From contig DASTOB010000070.1 of assembly GCA_035720425.1 (NCBI GenBank), forward strand, positions 1 through 5,659: a DNA stretch of 5,659 bases. Reading direction: 5' to 3'. The stretch comes from DASTOB01 sp035720425. GTDB lineage: Bacteria; Chloroflexota; Limnocylindria; Limnocylindrales; CSP1-4. Under the pieces are notes generated by a model. That model saw nothing but the letters and a program-made list of their open reading frames with translations. It did not search any database and was not told where the DNA came from. The position numbers and the translations under genes were made by a program. Shown piece after piece: positions 1 through 5,198 of this stretch. Position 1 is the stretch's first letter. Each line of letters opens with the position of its first letter.

Positions 1-1
1 C

Positions 2-316
2 CTGACCGACTCGTTCCGCATCGAACCCGGCGACTTCCAGGTCCCGGCCGGCGAGCCGGTCACGTTCGTGGTGACGAACGCGGGCGTGCTCGACCACGAG
101 TTCTTCGTCGGCGACGAAGCCGCCCAGACGGAGCACGACCAGAAGATGCTGTCCGGCGGCGGCATGGTCCATGATGAGCCGACCGGCATCGGCGTCAAGC
201 CGGGCGAGACGAAGGAGCTGACGATCACGCTCGACGCCGGCGCGACGTTCGCCGGTTGCCACGTGCCCGGTCACTACGCCGGCGGAATGAAGACGTCGAT
301 CACCGCGACCGAATGA
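2..316 (+). CDS. Cupredoxin-domain (type 1 copper) protein, 3' part
   Basis: The gene enters from the left edge; 104 residues are visible and the true start is outside the window. The visible part looks like a complete or nearly complete cupredoxin beta-barrel. It has an early strand region, then DHEFFVGD with His32 of the visible part, and near the C-terminus GCHVPGHYAGGM. This supplies Cys86, His91 and Met96 with C-x4-H-x4-M spacing. His, Cys, His and Met are the classical ligands of a type 1 copper site. Extra His and Met residues between them (His45, Met49, Met55, His57) resemble periplasmic copper-binding cupredoxins. From family knowledge it would carry electrons or bind copper outside the cytoplasmic membrane. 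An export signal cannot be seen because the N-terminus is missing. The stop TGA overlaps the next start as ATGA, so the two genes are probably co-transcribed. Fold and copper site are fairly sure; the physiological role is unknown. Confidence 0.88.
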   Translation: MTDSFRIEPGDFQVPAGEPVTFVVTNAGVLDHEFFVGDEAAQTEHDQKMLSGGGMVHDEPTGIGVKPGETKELTITLDAGATFAGCHVPGHYAGGMKTSITATE

Positions 317-1281
317 CCGCCTCGGGTCGGCCCCTCCGGGTCGGCATCCAGCTGCCGGAGGTGGAGCGCGAGGTCCGCTGGCCGGAGTACGTCGCGATGG
401 CGCGCGTGGCGGAGGACGTCGGCTTCGATTCGATCTGGGTCGGCGACCACGTGCTGTACCGCTACGCCGACGGGTCGACCCGCGGCCCCTGGGAGGCGTG
501 GACGCTCCTCGCCGGCCTCGCCGCGGTGACGCACCGGGTCGCGATCGGGCCGCTCGTCGCATGCACCGCGTTCCATTCGCCGGCGATGCTCGCCAAGCAG
601 GCGGCGACGGTCGACGAGATCAGCGGCGGCCGCCTCATCGTGGGCCTCGGGGCGGGCTGGAACGAGACGGAGTTCCGCGCGGTCGGCGCACCGTTCGACC
701 ATCGGATCGCCCGCTTCGAGGAGGCGTTCACGATCATTCGGACGCTCCTGCGCGACGGTGCGATCGACTTCGACGGGACGTTCTACCAGGCCCGCGACTG
801 CGAACTCCTGCCACGCTCGGCGCGACCAGGCGGGCCACCGCTCCTGATCGGCTCGATTGGCGAGCGGATGCTCCGCATCGCGGCACCCCACGTCGACGCC
901 TGGAACGCGTGGTACGCGGACACCCGGAACCGTCCGGACGGCGTCGCGACGCTCCGCGAGCGGGTCGACGCCGCCTGTCGCGACGTCGGTCGGGATCCTG
1001 CGGAAATCGAACGGACGGTGGCCGTCCAGATCCGCCTGCCGGGCGGTACCGGCCGGATCATGGGCGACACGTCCGCGGCCCAGGCCGTGGAACCGCTGGA
1101 GGGCCCGGCGGAGACGATCGCGGACGAGTTGCGCGCCTACGCCCGCGAGGGGATCGGCCACGTCCAGCTCGTCGTCGATCCGATCACGACCACATCAATC
1201 GAGGCGCTCGCGCCGGTGCTCGCCGCGCTCGACGGGCCCGCCATGGGCGCCGGAGTCGGCCACGACCCGGTACCCGGGTAG
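313..1281 (+). CDS. Luciferase-like (LLM class) F420- or FMN-dependent oxidoreductase
   Basis: This 322-residue protein has the pattern of the bacterial luciferase-like TIM-barrel family. It shows an N-terminal beta strand (RVGIQLP, residues 9-15), GFDSIWVGDHV (37-47), a helix with SPAMLAKQAATVDEISGGR (89-107), the strand IVGLGAGWNETEF (109-121), and later PPLLIGSIGERMLRIAAPHVDAWN (175-198). Members use F420H2 or FMNH2 for hydride transfer or oxygenation of small organic substrates in the cytoplasm. The cofactor and substrate cannot be read from the sequence, although the GDH motif and overall pattern look most like the F420-dependent subgroup. I chose ATG 313 because it overlaps the upstream stop (ATGA) and places the first strand near the N-terminus. 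An in-frame GTG or ATG further upstream would run deep into the cupredoxin gene. No clear Shine-Dalgarno precedes it, so translation is probably coupled. Length is normal for the family. Confidence 0.9.
   Translation: MTASGRPLRVGIQLPEVEREVRWPEYVAMARVAEDVGFDSIWVGDHVLYRYADGSTRGPWEAWTLLAGLAAVTHRVAIGPLVACTAFHSPAMLAKQAATVDEISGGRLIVGLGAGWNETEFRAVGAPFDHRIARFEEAFTIIRTLLRDGAIDFDGTFYQARDCELLPRSARPGGPPLLIGSIGERMLRIAAPHVDAWNAWYADTRNRPDGVATLRERVDAACRDVGRDPAEIERTVAVQIRLPGGTGRIMGDTSAAQAVEPLEGPAETIADELRAYAREGIGHVQLVVDPITTTSIEALAPVLAALDGPAMGAGVGHDPVPG
1265..1279 (+). other. Small hairpin across the oxidoreductase stop codon
   Basis: ACCCGG and CCGGGT form a perfect 6-bp stem with a 3-base loop and overlap the TAG stop. 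No T-tract follows, so this is at best a weak 3'-end structure and may be chance in GC-rich DNA. Confidence 0.2.
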
Positions 1282-1316
1282 CCCAAACGTCCGGTGGCAA
1301 GTACGGCCGGTCGCCG

Positions 1317-1325
1317 TGCTAGCAT
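1317..1325 (+). promoter_or_regulatory. Extended -10 promoter (TGCTAGCAT) for the lipoprotein-regulator operon
   Basis: The hexamer TAGCAT (1320-1325) is preceded by TG plus one base (1317-1319), which is the extended -10 form known to compensate for a poor -35 box. A convincing -35 is not visible; TGGCAA at 1295-1300 is the nearest candidate but has a 19-base spacer. Transcription starting about 7 bases downstream would give a leader of only a few bases before ATG 1336. The same TAGCAT precedes the PLP enzyme gene. Confidence 0.5.
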
Positions 1326-1335
1326 CCGGCGGGCG

Positions 1336-1986
1336 ATGCGAAGTTCGAATCTCCGGGGGCGTCGAACCGCGCGGAACGCGCGTGCGCGGTTCGGAAGCGC
1401 GCGTGCGCGGTTCGTGCTGGTGGTGGTGTGGCTCGCCGTCGCGGTCCTCGTCGGGGCGTGCGGATCGAACGCCGCGAGTCCCTCGCCGACGCCCCGTCCG
1501 ACGCCGGTCGTCACCCCGGATCCGCACCTGACGGAGCCGGCTTCGGTCGACACGGTCTATACCGAACTCCAGCGCGCCGGGCTCGACATCACCCCCAACA
1601 CGGCCAGCTCCGGTCCCGGCGGCGAGCCGGTCAAGCGCATCTCCGCGACGTACGAGGGCTGGCCGCTCATCCTGAGCCAGTTCACGAGCTCCGCCGCACT
1701 TCGGGCGAGCGGCTTCGATCCGGCCCGAGCGGTTCGCCAGGGCGACCCGCCGATCACCTTGGCCGGCCTCAACATCCTCGTCGAGTTCGGACCGACGACG
1801 TCGAACACCGCCCTGCCGGAGCCGCCGGACGCGGCCCGCCGCGCCGCCGCGCTTGAGCTCGTCCGGGTCCTCGATCCGCTCCTCGGGCCGCTCGGCCAGG
1901 TCTCGGCGGAGTCGCTTCCGCTGCCCGGCGGCGGGTTGCCGTCGGCCCCACCGTCCTCACCGGGCGCCAGCCCCAGCCCGTCGTGA
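1336..1986 (+). CDS. Putative lipoprotein of unknown function
   Basis: I do not recognise this 216-residue protein's family. The N-terminus is Arg-rich (residues 2-25) and is followed by a hydrophobic stretch (26-41). It ends in VGAC, which fits a lipobox, with Cys42 as the predicted lipidated residue. A Pro/Ser/Thr-rich linker (about 48-63) follows, then a compact domain of roughly 130 residues rich in short hydrophobic segments, with YEGWPLILSQF and a GLNILVEFGP strand. The tail is low-complexity Pro/Ser/Gly. It is therefore predicted to be anchored on the outer face of the cytoplasmic membrane with a small globular domain. ATG 1336 is preferred over GTG 1294 because it lies 10 bases after a TAGCAT promoter element and gives a more normal signal peptide, although the n-region is still long. 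It overlaps the regulator gene by GTGA. The n-region contains a duplicated ARARF unit. Confidence 0.8.
   Translation: MRSSNLRGRRTARNARARFGSARARFVLVVVWLAVAVLVGACGSNAASPSPTPRPTPVVTPDPHLTEPASVDTVYTELQRAGLDITPNTASSGPGGEPVKRISATYEGWPLILSQFTSSAALRASGFDPARAVRQGDPPITLAGLNILVEFGPTTSNTALPEPPDAARRAAALELVRVLDPLLGPLGQVSAESLPLPGGGLPSAPPSSPGASPSPS
1363..1393 (+). other. 10-bp inverted repeat early in the lipoprotein gene
   Basis: CGAACCGCGC (1363-1372) and GCGCGGTTCG (1384-1393) are perfect reverse complements with an 11-base loop. A second identical right arm lies at 1405-1414, so two mutually exclusive hairpins are possible in the mRNA, 27 or more bases after the start codon. Whether they form or matter is unknown. 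Confidence 0.45.
1377..1414 (+). repeat. Tandem duplication, 17 identical bases with period 21
   Basis: CGCGCGTGCGCGGTTCG occurs at 1377-1393 and again at 1398-1414. The 21-base period keeps the frame and encodes ARARF-GS-ARARF in the signal-peptide n-region (residues 15-26). A 17-base exact match at this spacing is unlikely by chance even at 70% GC, so this looks like a slippage or small tandem duplication. Confidence 0.85.
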
Positions 1987-2480
1987 GCGGCGCCCAGCGC
2001 CCGCGTCAGGCCGGTACCGGCCGGGCCGGCGACGAAGTGTCGCCGCTCGACAAGCGGATCATCGAGCACCTGCAGGAGGACGGCCGGCGGCCGTTCACCC
2101 AGATCGCCGCGGATCTTGGCGTCTCGGAGGCCGCCGTTCGGGCGCGAACGAACCGGCTCGTCGAGCGGGGCATCCTCCAGGTCGTCGGCGTGACCGACCC
2201 GCTCCGCCTCGGCTTCCAGCAGCAGGCGATGATCGCCGTTCGCTGCGAGAGCAACCGCCTGCTCGAGGTGGCCGACGCGATCAGCGCCTTCCCGGAGGTC
2301 GATTACGTCGTGATCACCGCGGGCACGTTCGACCTCCTCGTCGAGGTCGTGTGCGAGAACACGGAGGCGCTGCTCAGCTTCCTGACCGACAAGCTCCGGG
2401 CCGTCGAGGGCGTCCGCGAGACGGAGACGTTTGTCTACCTGCGGATGGTCAAGCAGACCTATCACTGGGGCACGCGCTAG
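1983..2480 (+). CDS. Lrp/AsnC-family transcriptional regulator
   Basis: A 165-residue feast/famine regulator. An AsnC-type winged helix-turn-helix spans about residues 20-70: SPLDKRIIEHLQEDGR, then IAADLGVSEAAVRARTNRL as the turn and recognition helix, then ERGILQ. A RAM (ligand-binding, oligomerisation) domain spans about 80-157 and includes the conserved AGTFDLLVEV strand and a Thr/Tyr-rich final strand (TETFVYLRMVKQTY). Family members form dimers to octamers, bind amino acids or related small molecules, and regulate amino-acid metabolism and often their own gene. Neither the ligand nor the targets can be read here. GTG 1983 overlaps the lipoprotein stop (GTGA). An alternative start, GTG 2037, would give 147 residues beginning MSPLDKR, closer to the usual N-terminus. 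The first 18 residues are low-complexity and carry no recognised domain. Confidence 0.93.
   Translation: MSGAQRPRQAGTGRAGDEVSPLDKRIIEHLQEDGRRPFTQIAADLGVSEAAVRARTNRLVERGILQVVGVTDPLRLGFQQQAMIAVRCESNRLLEVADAISAFPEVDYVVITAGTFDLLVEVVCENTEALLSFLTDKLRAVEGVRETETFVYLRMVKQTYHWGTR
2009..2022. promoter_or_regulatory. 14-bp perfect palindrome, possible operator
   Basis: GGCCGGTACCGGCC is a perfect palindrome between the two candidate starts of the Lrp/AsnC gene (1983 and 2037). Lrp-family proteins bind short palindromes and commonly autoregulate, so a binding site is conceivable. At this GC content about one such palindrome is expected by chance in a window of this size, so support is weak. Confidence 0.2.
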
Positions 2481-2496
2481 GAGCAGATCGGCCCGG

Positions 2497-2517
2497 CGCG
2501 CACAATCCGGTTGCGCG
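2497..2517 (+). terminator. Weak hairpin after the Lrp/AsnC gene, possible terminator
   Basis: CGCGCA (2497-2502) pairs with TGCGCG (2512-2517) around a 9-base loop, 16 bases after the regulator's stop. There is no T-tract, so it lacks the hallmark of an intrinsic terminator. It is the only stem seen in this 110-base gap before the cyclase gene. Confidence 0.22.
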
Positions 2518-2566
2518 GACGCACCGCGACCGGTCCACGAACGGCCGGATCGGGGGGTCGGCGGTC

Positions 2567-2572
2567 TAAGAT
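2567..2572 (+). promoter_or_regulatory. -10-like hexamer (TAAGAT) for the diguanylate cyclase gene
   Basis: TAAGAT stands out in a GC-rich gap, 18 bases before GTG 2591. Transcription would start near A2579 and give a leader of about 12 bases. No -35 box is recognisable 16-18 bases upstream. It resembles the TAGCAT elements before the lipoprotein and PLP enzyme genes in position and composition. Confidence 0.4.
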
Positions 2573-2576
2573 GGCC

Positions 2577-2608
2577 GTACCTGTCGACCTGTGCCGGTCG
2601 ACCCGTAC
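2577..2608. promoter_or_regulatory. 32-base imperfect dyad centred on the cyclase start codon
   Basis: GTAC-CT-GTCGACC is followed by a 6-base centre, then GGTCGAC-CC-GTAC. Eleven of 13 arm positions pair (4 + 7, with two central mismatches). The 6-base centre (2590-2595) contains the GTG start codon (2591-2593). It could be an operator over the start or an RNA hairpin presenting the start codon in its loop. No protein partner can be named. Confidence 0.4.
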
Positions 2609-3862
2609 GAGGGCCTTCTGCGCGTGGAGGAACCAGTCCTCACGCTCATCGTCGTGGCCGTGCTCGCCAACCTGGCGGTCATGGCCGTGCTCATCGTGCC
2701 AACCGCGCTCGGGCGGAAGCCCCCGTTCTCGCTCGACGAGCGCCGGCCGGACGTCGGTGAGAAGCGAGCCGCGGAGCTGGCCGCCGTCGTCGGCGGCGCA
2801 CCCGGCCTCGATCCCGACTTCGAGGTGCCGACGTGGGCGTACGACCGCGTCGTCCGCATCGTCAGCTGGATCTTCATCCTCGCCACATCGACGATCGTCG
2901 CGGTGTCCGGCCTGTGGCCGCAGGCCCAGCCGGCGATCTTCATCCTCCTGGCGGTGGCCGGGTTGTTCGTCCTCGTCGTCCACGATCTGCTGCCGTCGAC
3001 GACGCTGGGCCCGGCCAAGTTCGTCGTCGAGGGGTCGGTCGGGATCACCCTCGCCACGCTGCTCGTCCTGCTCACCGGCCGCGAGGCGAGCCCGTTCTTC
3101 TTCGTCTTCCCGCTCATCGTCGGCGGTGCTGCGCTCGTCGTGAGCGGCCAGGTGACGCTCGTCGTCGCGGCCGCGGCCTCGCTCGCCTACCTCCTTGCCG
3201 TGTTCGCGGGCCCGGACGCCGCGCCGACCGCGACGACCCTCGCGACCGTCGGGGTGAACCTGACCGCAATCCTCCTGCTCGCCTACGTCGCCCTCGTCAT
3301 CGCCCGCGAGCAGCGTCGCGCCCGCGACGCGGCGATCCGCCTGTCGACGATCGATTCGCTCACCGGGCTGTTCAACCGCACGTTCTTCTTCGCCGCGATC
3401 GATCGGGAGATCGCCCGCAGCGCCCGATCGGGGCGCGGGTTCTGCCTGCTCATGATGGATCTCGACGAGCTCAAGACGATCAACGATCGCTACGGCCACT
3501 TCGAGGGCGACCGGGTCCTGCGCGGCGTCGGCGAGGTCATCCGCGAGGGTGTCCGGCGGATCGACATCGCCGCACGCTACGGCGGCGATGAGTTCGTCGT
3601 CCTCCTGCCGGAGACGGATCCGACCGGCGCGTACGTGCTGGCCGAGAAGATCCGCCTTGGCGTGGCCGACCTCGTGCTGCCGGGGACCGACGCGCGGACG
3701 ACCCTGTCGGTCGGGGTCGTCGCCTACCCGCAGGACGGACAGACGTCCGACGAGCTCATGATCACGGCCGACCGGGCAATGTACGGCTCGAAGCGCCAGG
3801 GCAAGAACCGGGTCATGGGCGTCCCGGTCGGCGGGATGGCCGACGAGGCGGGCCGCGGCTGA
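2591..3862 (+). CDS. Multi-pass membrane diguanylate cyclase (GGDEF)
   Basis: A 423-residue protein predicted to make cyclic di-GMP from two GTP. The N-terminal half is a membrane sensor with about seven hydrophobic segments (near 16-40, 89-109, 113-132, 146-163, 168-185, 187-206 and 217-238). A soluble loop of about 48 residues lies between the first two. I do not recognise this sensor. A short Arg-rich linker (239-250) leads to the cyclase domain (about 251-410). That domain has DSLTGLFNR at 255-263, the metal Asp290 in MDLDELKTIND, Asn298, the GHFEGD motif (302-307), and RYGGDEF with GGDEF at 331-335. An inhibitory-site RxxD is present at Arg322-Asp325, five residues before GGDEF as in PleD. 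All key residues for activity and product inhibition are present. GTG 2591 is the first in-frame start after the -10-like hexamer; GTG 2624 is an alternative that would trim 11 residues. The gene seems monocistronic. Confidence 0.93.
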   Translation: MPVDPYEGLLRVEEPVLTLIVVAVLANLAVMAVLIVPTALGRKPPFSLDERRPDVGEKRAAELAAVVGGAPGLDPDFEVPTWAYDRVVRIVSWIFILATSTIVAVSGLWPQAQPAIFILLAVAGLFVLVVHDLLPSTTLGPAKFVVEGSVGITLATLLVLLTGREASPFFFVFPLIVGGAALVVSGQVTLVVAAAASLAYLLAVFAGPDAAPTATTLATVGVNLTAILLLAYVALVIAREQRRARDAAIRLSTIDSLTGLFNRTFFFAAIDREIARSARSGRGFCLLMMDLDELKTINDRYGHFEGDRVLRGVGEVIREGVRRIDIAARYGGDEFVVLLPETDPTGAYVLAEKIRLGVADLVLPGTDARTTLSVGVVAYPQDGQTSDELMITADRAMYGSKRQGKNRVMGVPVGGMADEAGRG

Positions 3863-3885
3863 CCGCCGGGCGGGCCGCGGCTGAC
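3847..3885 (+). repeat. 17-bp direct repeat, period 22, at the cyclase 3' end
   Basis: GGCGGGCCGCGGCTGAC occurs at 3847-3863 and 3869-3885. The first copy encodes the last residues and the TGA stop of the cyclase. The second is intergenic and supplies the first five bases of the CTGACA -35 box of the following gene. A chance 17-base match at this spacing is improbable, so a local duplication is likely. Confidence 0.85.
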
Positions 3886-3908
3886 AGACCGGCCGTTCGG
3901 TGTAGCAT
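3881..3908 (+). promoter_or_regulatory. Sigma-70-type promoter of the PLP enzyme gene, leaderless
   Basis: CTGACA (3881-3886; 5 of 6 to TTGACA) and TAGCAT (3903-3908; 4 of 6 to TATAAT) are separated by 16 bases. The GTG start at 3915 begins 7 bases after the end of the -10, where transcription would be expected to start, so the mRNA is predicted to be leaderless. The -10 also contains an in-frame TAG, which rules out any upstream start for this gene. Confidence 0.65.
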
Positions 3909-3915
3909 CGGCCGG
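3889..3915. promoter_or_regulatory. 7-bp inverted repeat flanking the -10 box
   Basis: CCGGCCG (3889-3895) and CGGCCGG (3909-3915) are perfect reverse complements around a 13-base centre that includes TAGCAT. The position would suit an operator for a repressor of the PLP enzyme-resB unit. A 7-bp dyad in GC-rich DNA can easily be chance. Confidence 0.25.
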
Positions 3916-5198
3916 TGAGCAGCACCGACGGCGAGCACGGCGAGCGCGGCGAGCGCGGCGAGCGCGGCGCCCCCGCACCGCGCGGCTTCTCCACCCGCGC
4001 CATCCGCGCCGCCTCGCGCGCCCCGCGGGTCGACCAGCGCCCGACGACCGTGCCGATCTACCTCGCCGCCACGTTCGCGGCGGCCGATGCCGACGAGCTC
4101 GCCGAGGTGAGTTCGCTGAGCGTCCCCGGCTACTCGTACAGTCGGATCGGGAACCCCACCGTGGCCGCCCTGGCCGACGCGGTCGCGGAGCTCGAGGGCG
4201 CGGAGGCGGGTTTCGCGCTTGCGACCGGCATGGGCGCGGTCCACGCGACGCTCGTGTCGCTCCTGCGGGCCGGCGACCGGCTCGTCGCCACGCGCGCCAC
4301 CTACGGTTCGACGCGCTCGCTCATGACGTCGGTGCTCGCCCCGTTCGGCGTCGAGGTCGTCTTCGTCGATGCGACCGACACCGACGCGGTCGATGCCGCG
4401 CTCGCCGCGTCACCGACCCGCGTCCTGTACGCGGAGTCGATCGCCAACCCGACGACGACCGTCGTCGACCATGCCGCGCTCGCCGACTTGGCCCATCGCC
4501 ACGGCGCCCGCTACGTCGTCGACAACACGTTCGCCTCGCCGTACGTCTGCCGGCCGCTCGAGCTGGGCGCGGATCTCGTCGTCGAATCCGGCACGAAGTA
4601 CCTGTCCGGCCACTCCGACGTGATGGCCGGCGTCGTGTCCGGCCCGCGCCCGCTCGTCGACGAGGTCCGGCGGGTCCAGATCGATACCGGCGCGACGCTC
4701 GACCCGCTGTCGGCGTTCTTCGTCCTGCGCGGCATCCAGACCCTCGCCGTGCGGATGGAGCGCCACGCCGCGACCGCGTCGGCACTCGCGGCCTGGCTGG
4801 AGCGTCAGGAGGGCGTGGATCGCGTTCGCTATCCGGGTCTGCCGAGCCATCCGCAGCACGCCGTCGCGGCCCGCCAGTTCCGGGTCGGCGGCGGGATGCT
4901 CGCGTTCGAGCTGGCCGGCGACCGGTCCGTGGGGCCCGCGTTCATCGACGCCCTATCGGTGCCGGAGCTGACCGCCTCGCTCGGCAGCGTCCACACGATG
5001 GTCGTCCACCCGCCGACGACGTCACACCGCCAGCTCGACGACGCCGGGCTGGCCGACGCGGGCATCGGCCCGGGACTCCTGCGCTGCTCGGTCGGTCTCG
5101 AGGACCTCGACGACCTCATGGCCGACTTCGACCGGGCGCTCCGCGCCGTCCGGCCCGCCCGCACCGACGCGGCGCCGGTGACGACCGCGGTCTCCTAG
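3915..5198 (+). CDS. Cys/Met-metabolism PLP enzyme (cystathionine gamma-synthase/lyase family)
   Basis: A 427-residue fold-type I PLP enzyme of the trans-sulfuration family. Visible signatures are YSR (Tyr75, Arg77; they reach the neighbouring subunit's PLP phosphate), the cofactor-stacking Tyr130 in TYGST, Asp203 in VVDNTFASPY (pairs with the pyridine nitrogen), and the Schiff-base Lys228 in SGTKYLSGHSDVMAG. SLGSVHTMVVHPPTTSH (355-371) and the substrate-carboxylate Arg390 in LLRCSVGLED follow. Family members include cystathionine gamma-synthase, gamma-lyase, methionine gamma-lyase and O-acylhomoserine sulfhydrylase. These motifs do not settle which reaction is catalysed, although HPPTTSH leans away from a classical gamma-lyase. 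It acts in the cytoplasm, usually as a tetramer. GTG 3915 is the only plausible start: an in-frame TAG lies 12 bases upstream and the next in-frame start is at 4050. The first 23 residues are a repetitive Gly-Glu-Arg extension absent from typical members. It is followed closely by resB. Confidence 0.92.
   Translation: MSSTDGEHGERGERGERGAPAPRGFSTRAIRAASRAPRVDQRPTTVPIYLAATFAAADADELAEVSSLSVPGYSYSRIGNPTVAALADAVAELEGAEAGFALATGMGAVHATLVSLLRAGDRLVATRATYGSTRSLMTSVLAPFGVEVVFVDATDTDAVDAALAASPTRVLYAESIANPTTTVVDHAALADLAHRHGARYVVDNTFASPYVCRPLELGADLVVESGTKYLSGHSDVMAGVVSGPRPLVDEVRRVQIDTGATLDPLSAFFVLRGIQTLAVRMERHAATASALAAWLERQEGVDRVRYPGLPSHPQHAVAARQFRVGGGMLAFELAGDRSVGPAFIDALSVPELTASLGSVHTMVVHPPTTSHRQLDDAGLADAGIGPGLLRCSVGLEDLDDLMADFDRALRAVRPARTDAAPVTTAVS
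3930..3965 (+). repeat. Four 9-base units (GGCGAGCRC) in the PLP enzyme N-terminus
   Basis: GGCGAGCAC is followed by three perfect GGCGAGCGC copies, encoding GEH-GER-GER-GER at residues 6-17. The unit is a whole number of codons, so copy changes would alter length but not frame. It lies 15 bases after the start codon of a predicted leaderless gene. Confidence 0.9.

Noticed and set aside
274..1161. 295-codon minus-strand open frame opposite the oxidoreductase
   Set aside because: Arg/Asp-rich shadow with no motif, while the + strand shows clear luciferase-like family patterns.
1294..1296. GTG as the lipoprotein start
   Set aside because: It precedes the extended -10 element, would add 14 Arg-rich residues to an already long signal-peptide n-region, and has no ribosome binding site.
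1333..1360. tRNA T-arm-like string (GTTCGAATC with partly pairing flanks) at the lipoprotein start
   Set aside because: Only four of five T-stem pairs form, and no acceptor stem, D-arm or anticodon arm can be built upstream. It is explained as coding sequence after ATG 1336.
1962..1995. 7-bp inverted repeat (GGGCGCC / GGCGCCC) around the lipoprotein-regulator overlap
   Set aside because: The 20-base loop and 7-bp arms are expected many times by chance at 70% GC.
1557..2465. 302-codon minus-strand open frame opposite the lipoprotein and Lrp/AsnC genes
   Set aside because: The composition is that of a shadow frame, no domain is visible, and both + strand genes are well supported.
2571..2573. 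ATG as a possible start for the cyclase gene
   Set aside because: It is in a different frame from the GGDEF domain and overlaps the -10-like TAAGAT.
2511..3143. Alternative + strand frame starting at TTG 2511, preceded by AGGAG at 2479-2483
   Set aside because: Its product is Ser/Arg-rich shadow sequence overlapping the cyclase in another frame. The AGGAG directly follows the Lrp/AsnC stop and is too far from the TTG.
2477..4003. 508-codon open frame on the minus strand opposite the cyclase gene
   Set aside because: It is Arg/Asp/Gly-rich with no recognisable motif, and it lies opposite a gene with complete GGDEF signatures. Long antisense frames are expected at this GC content.
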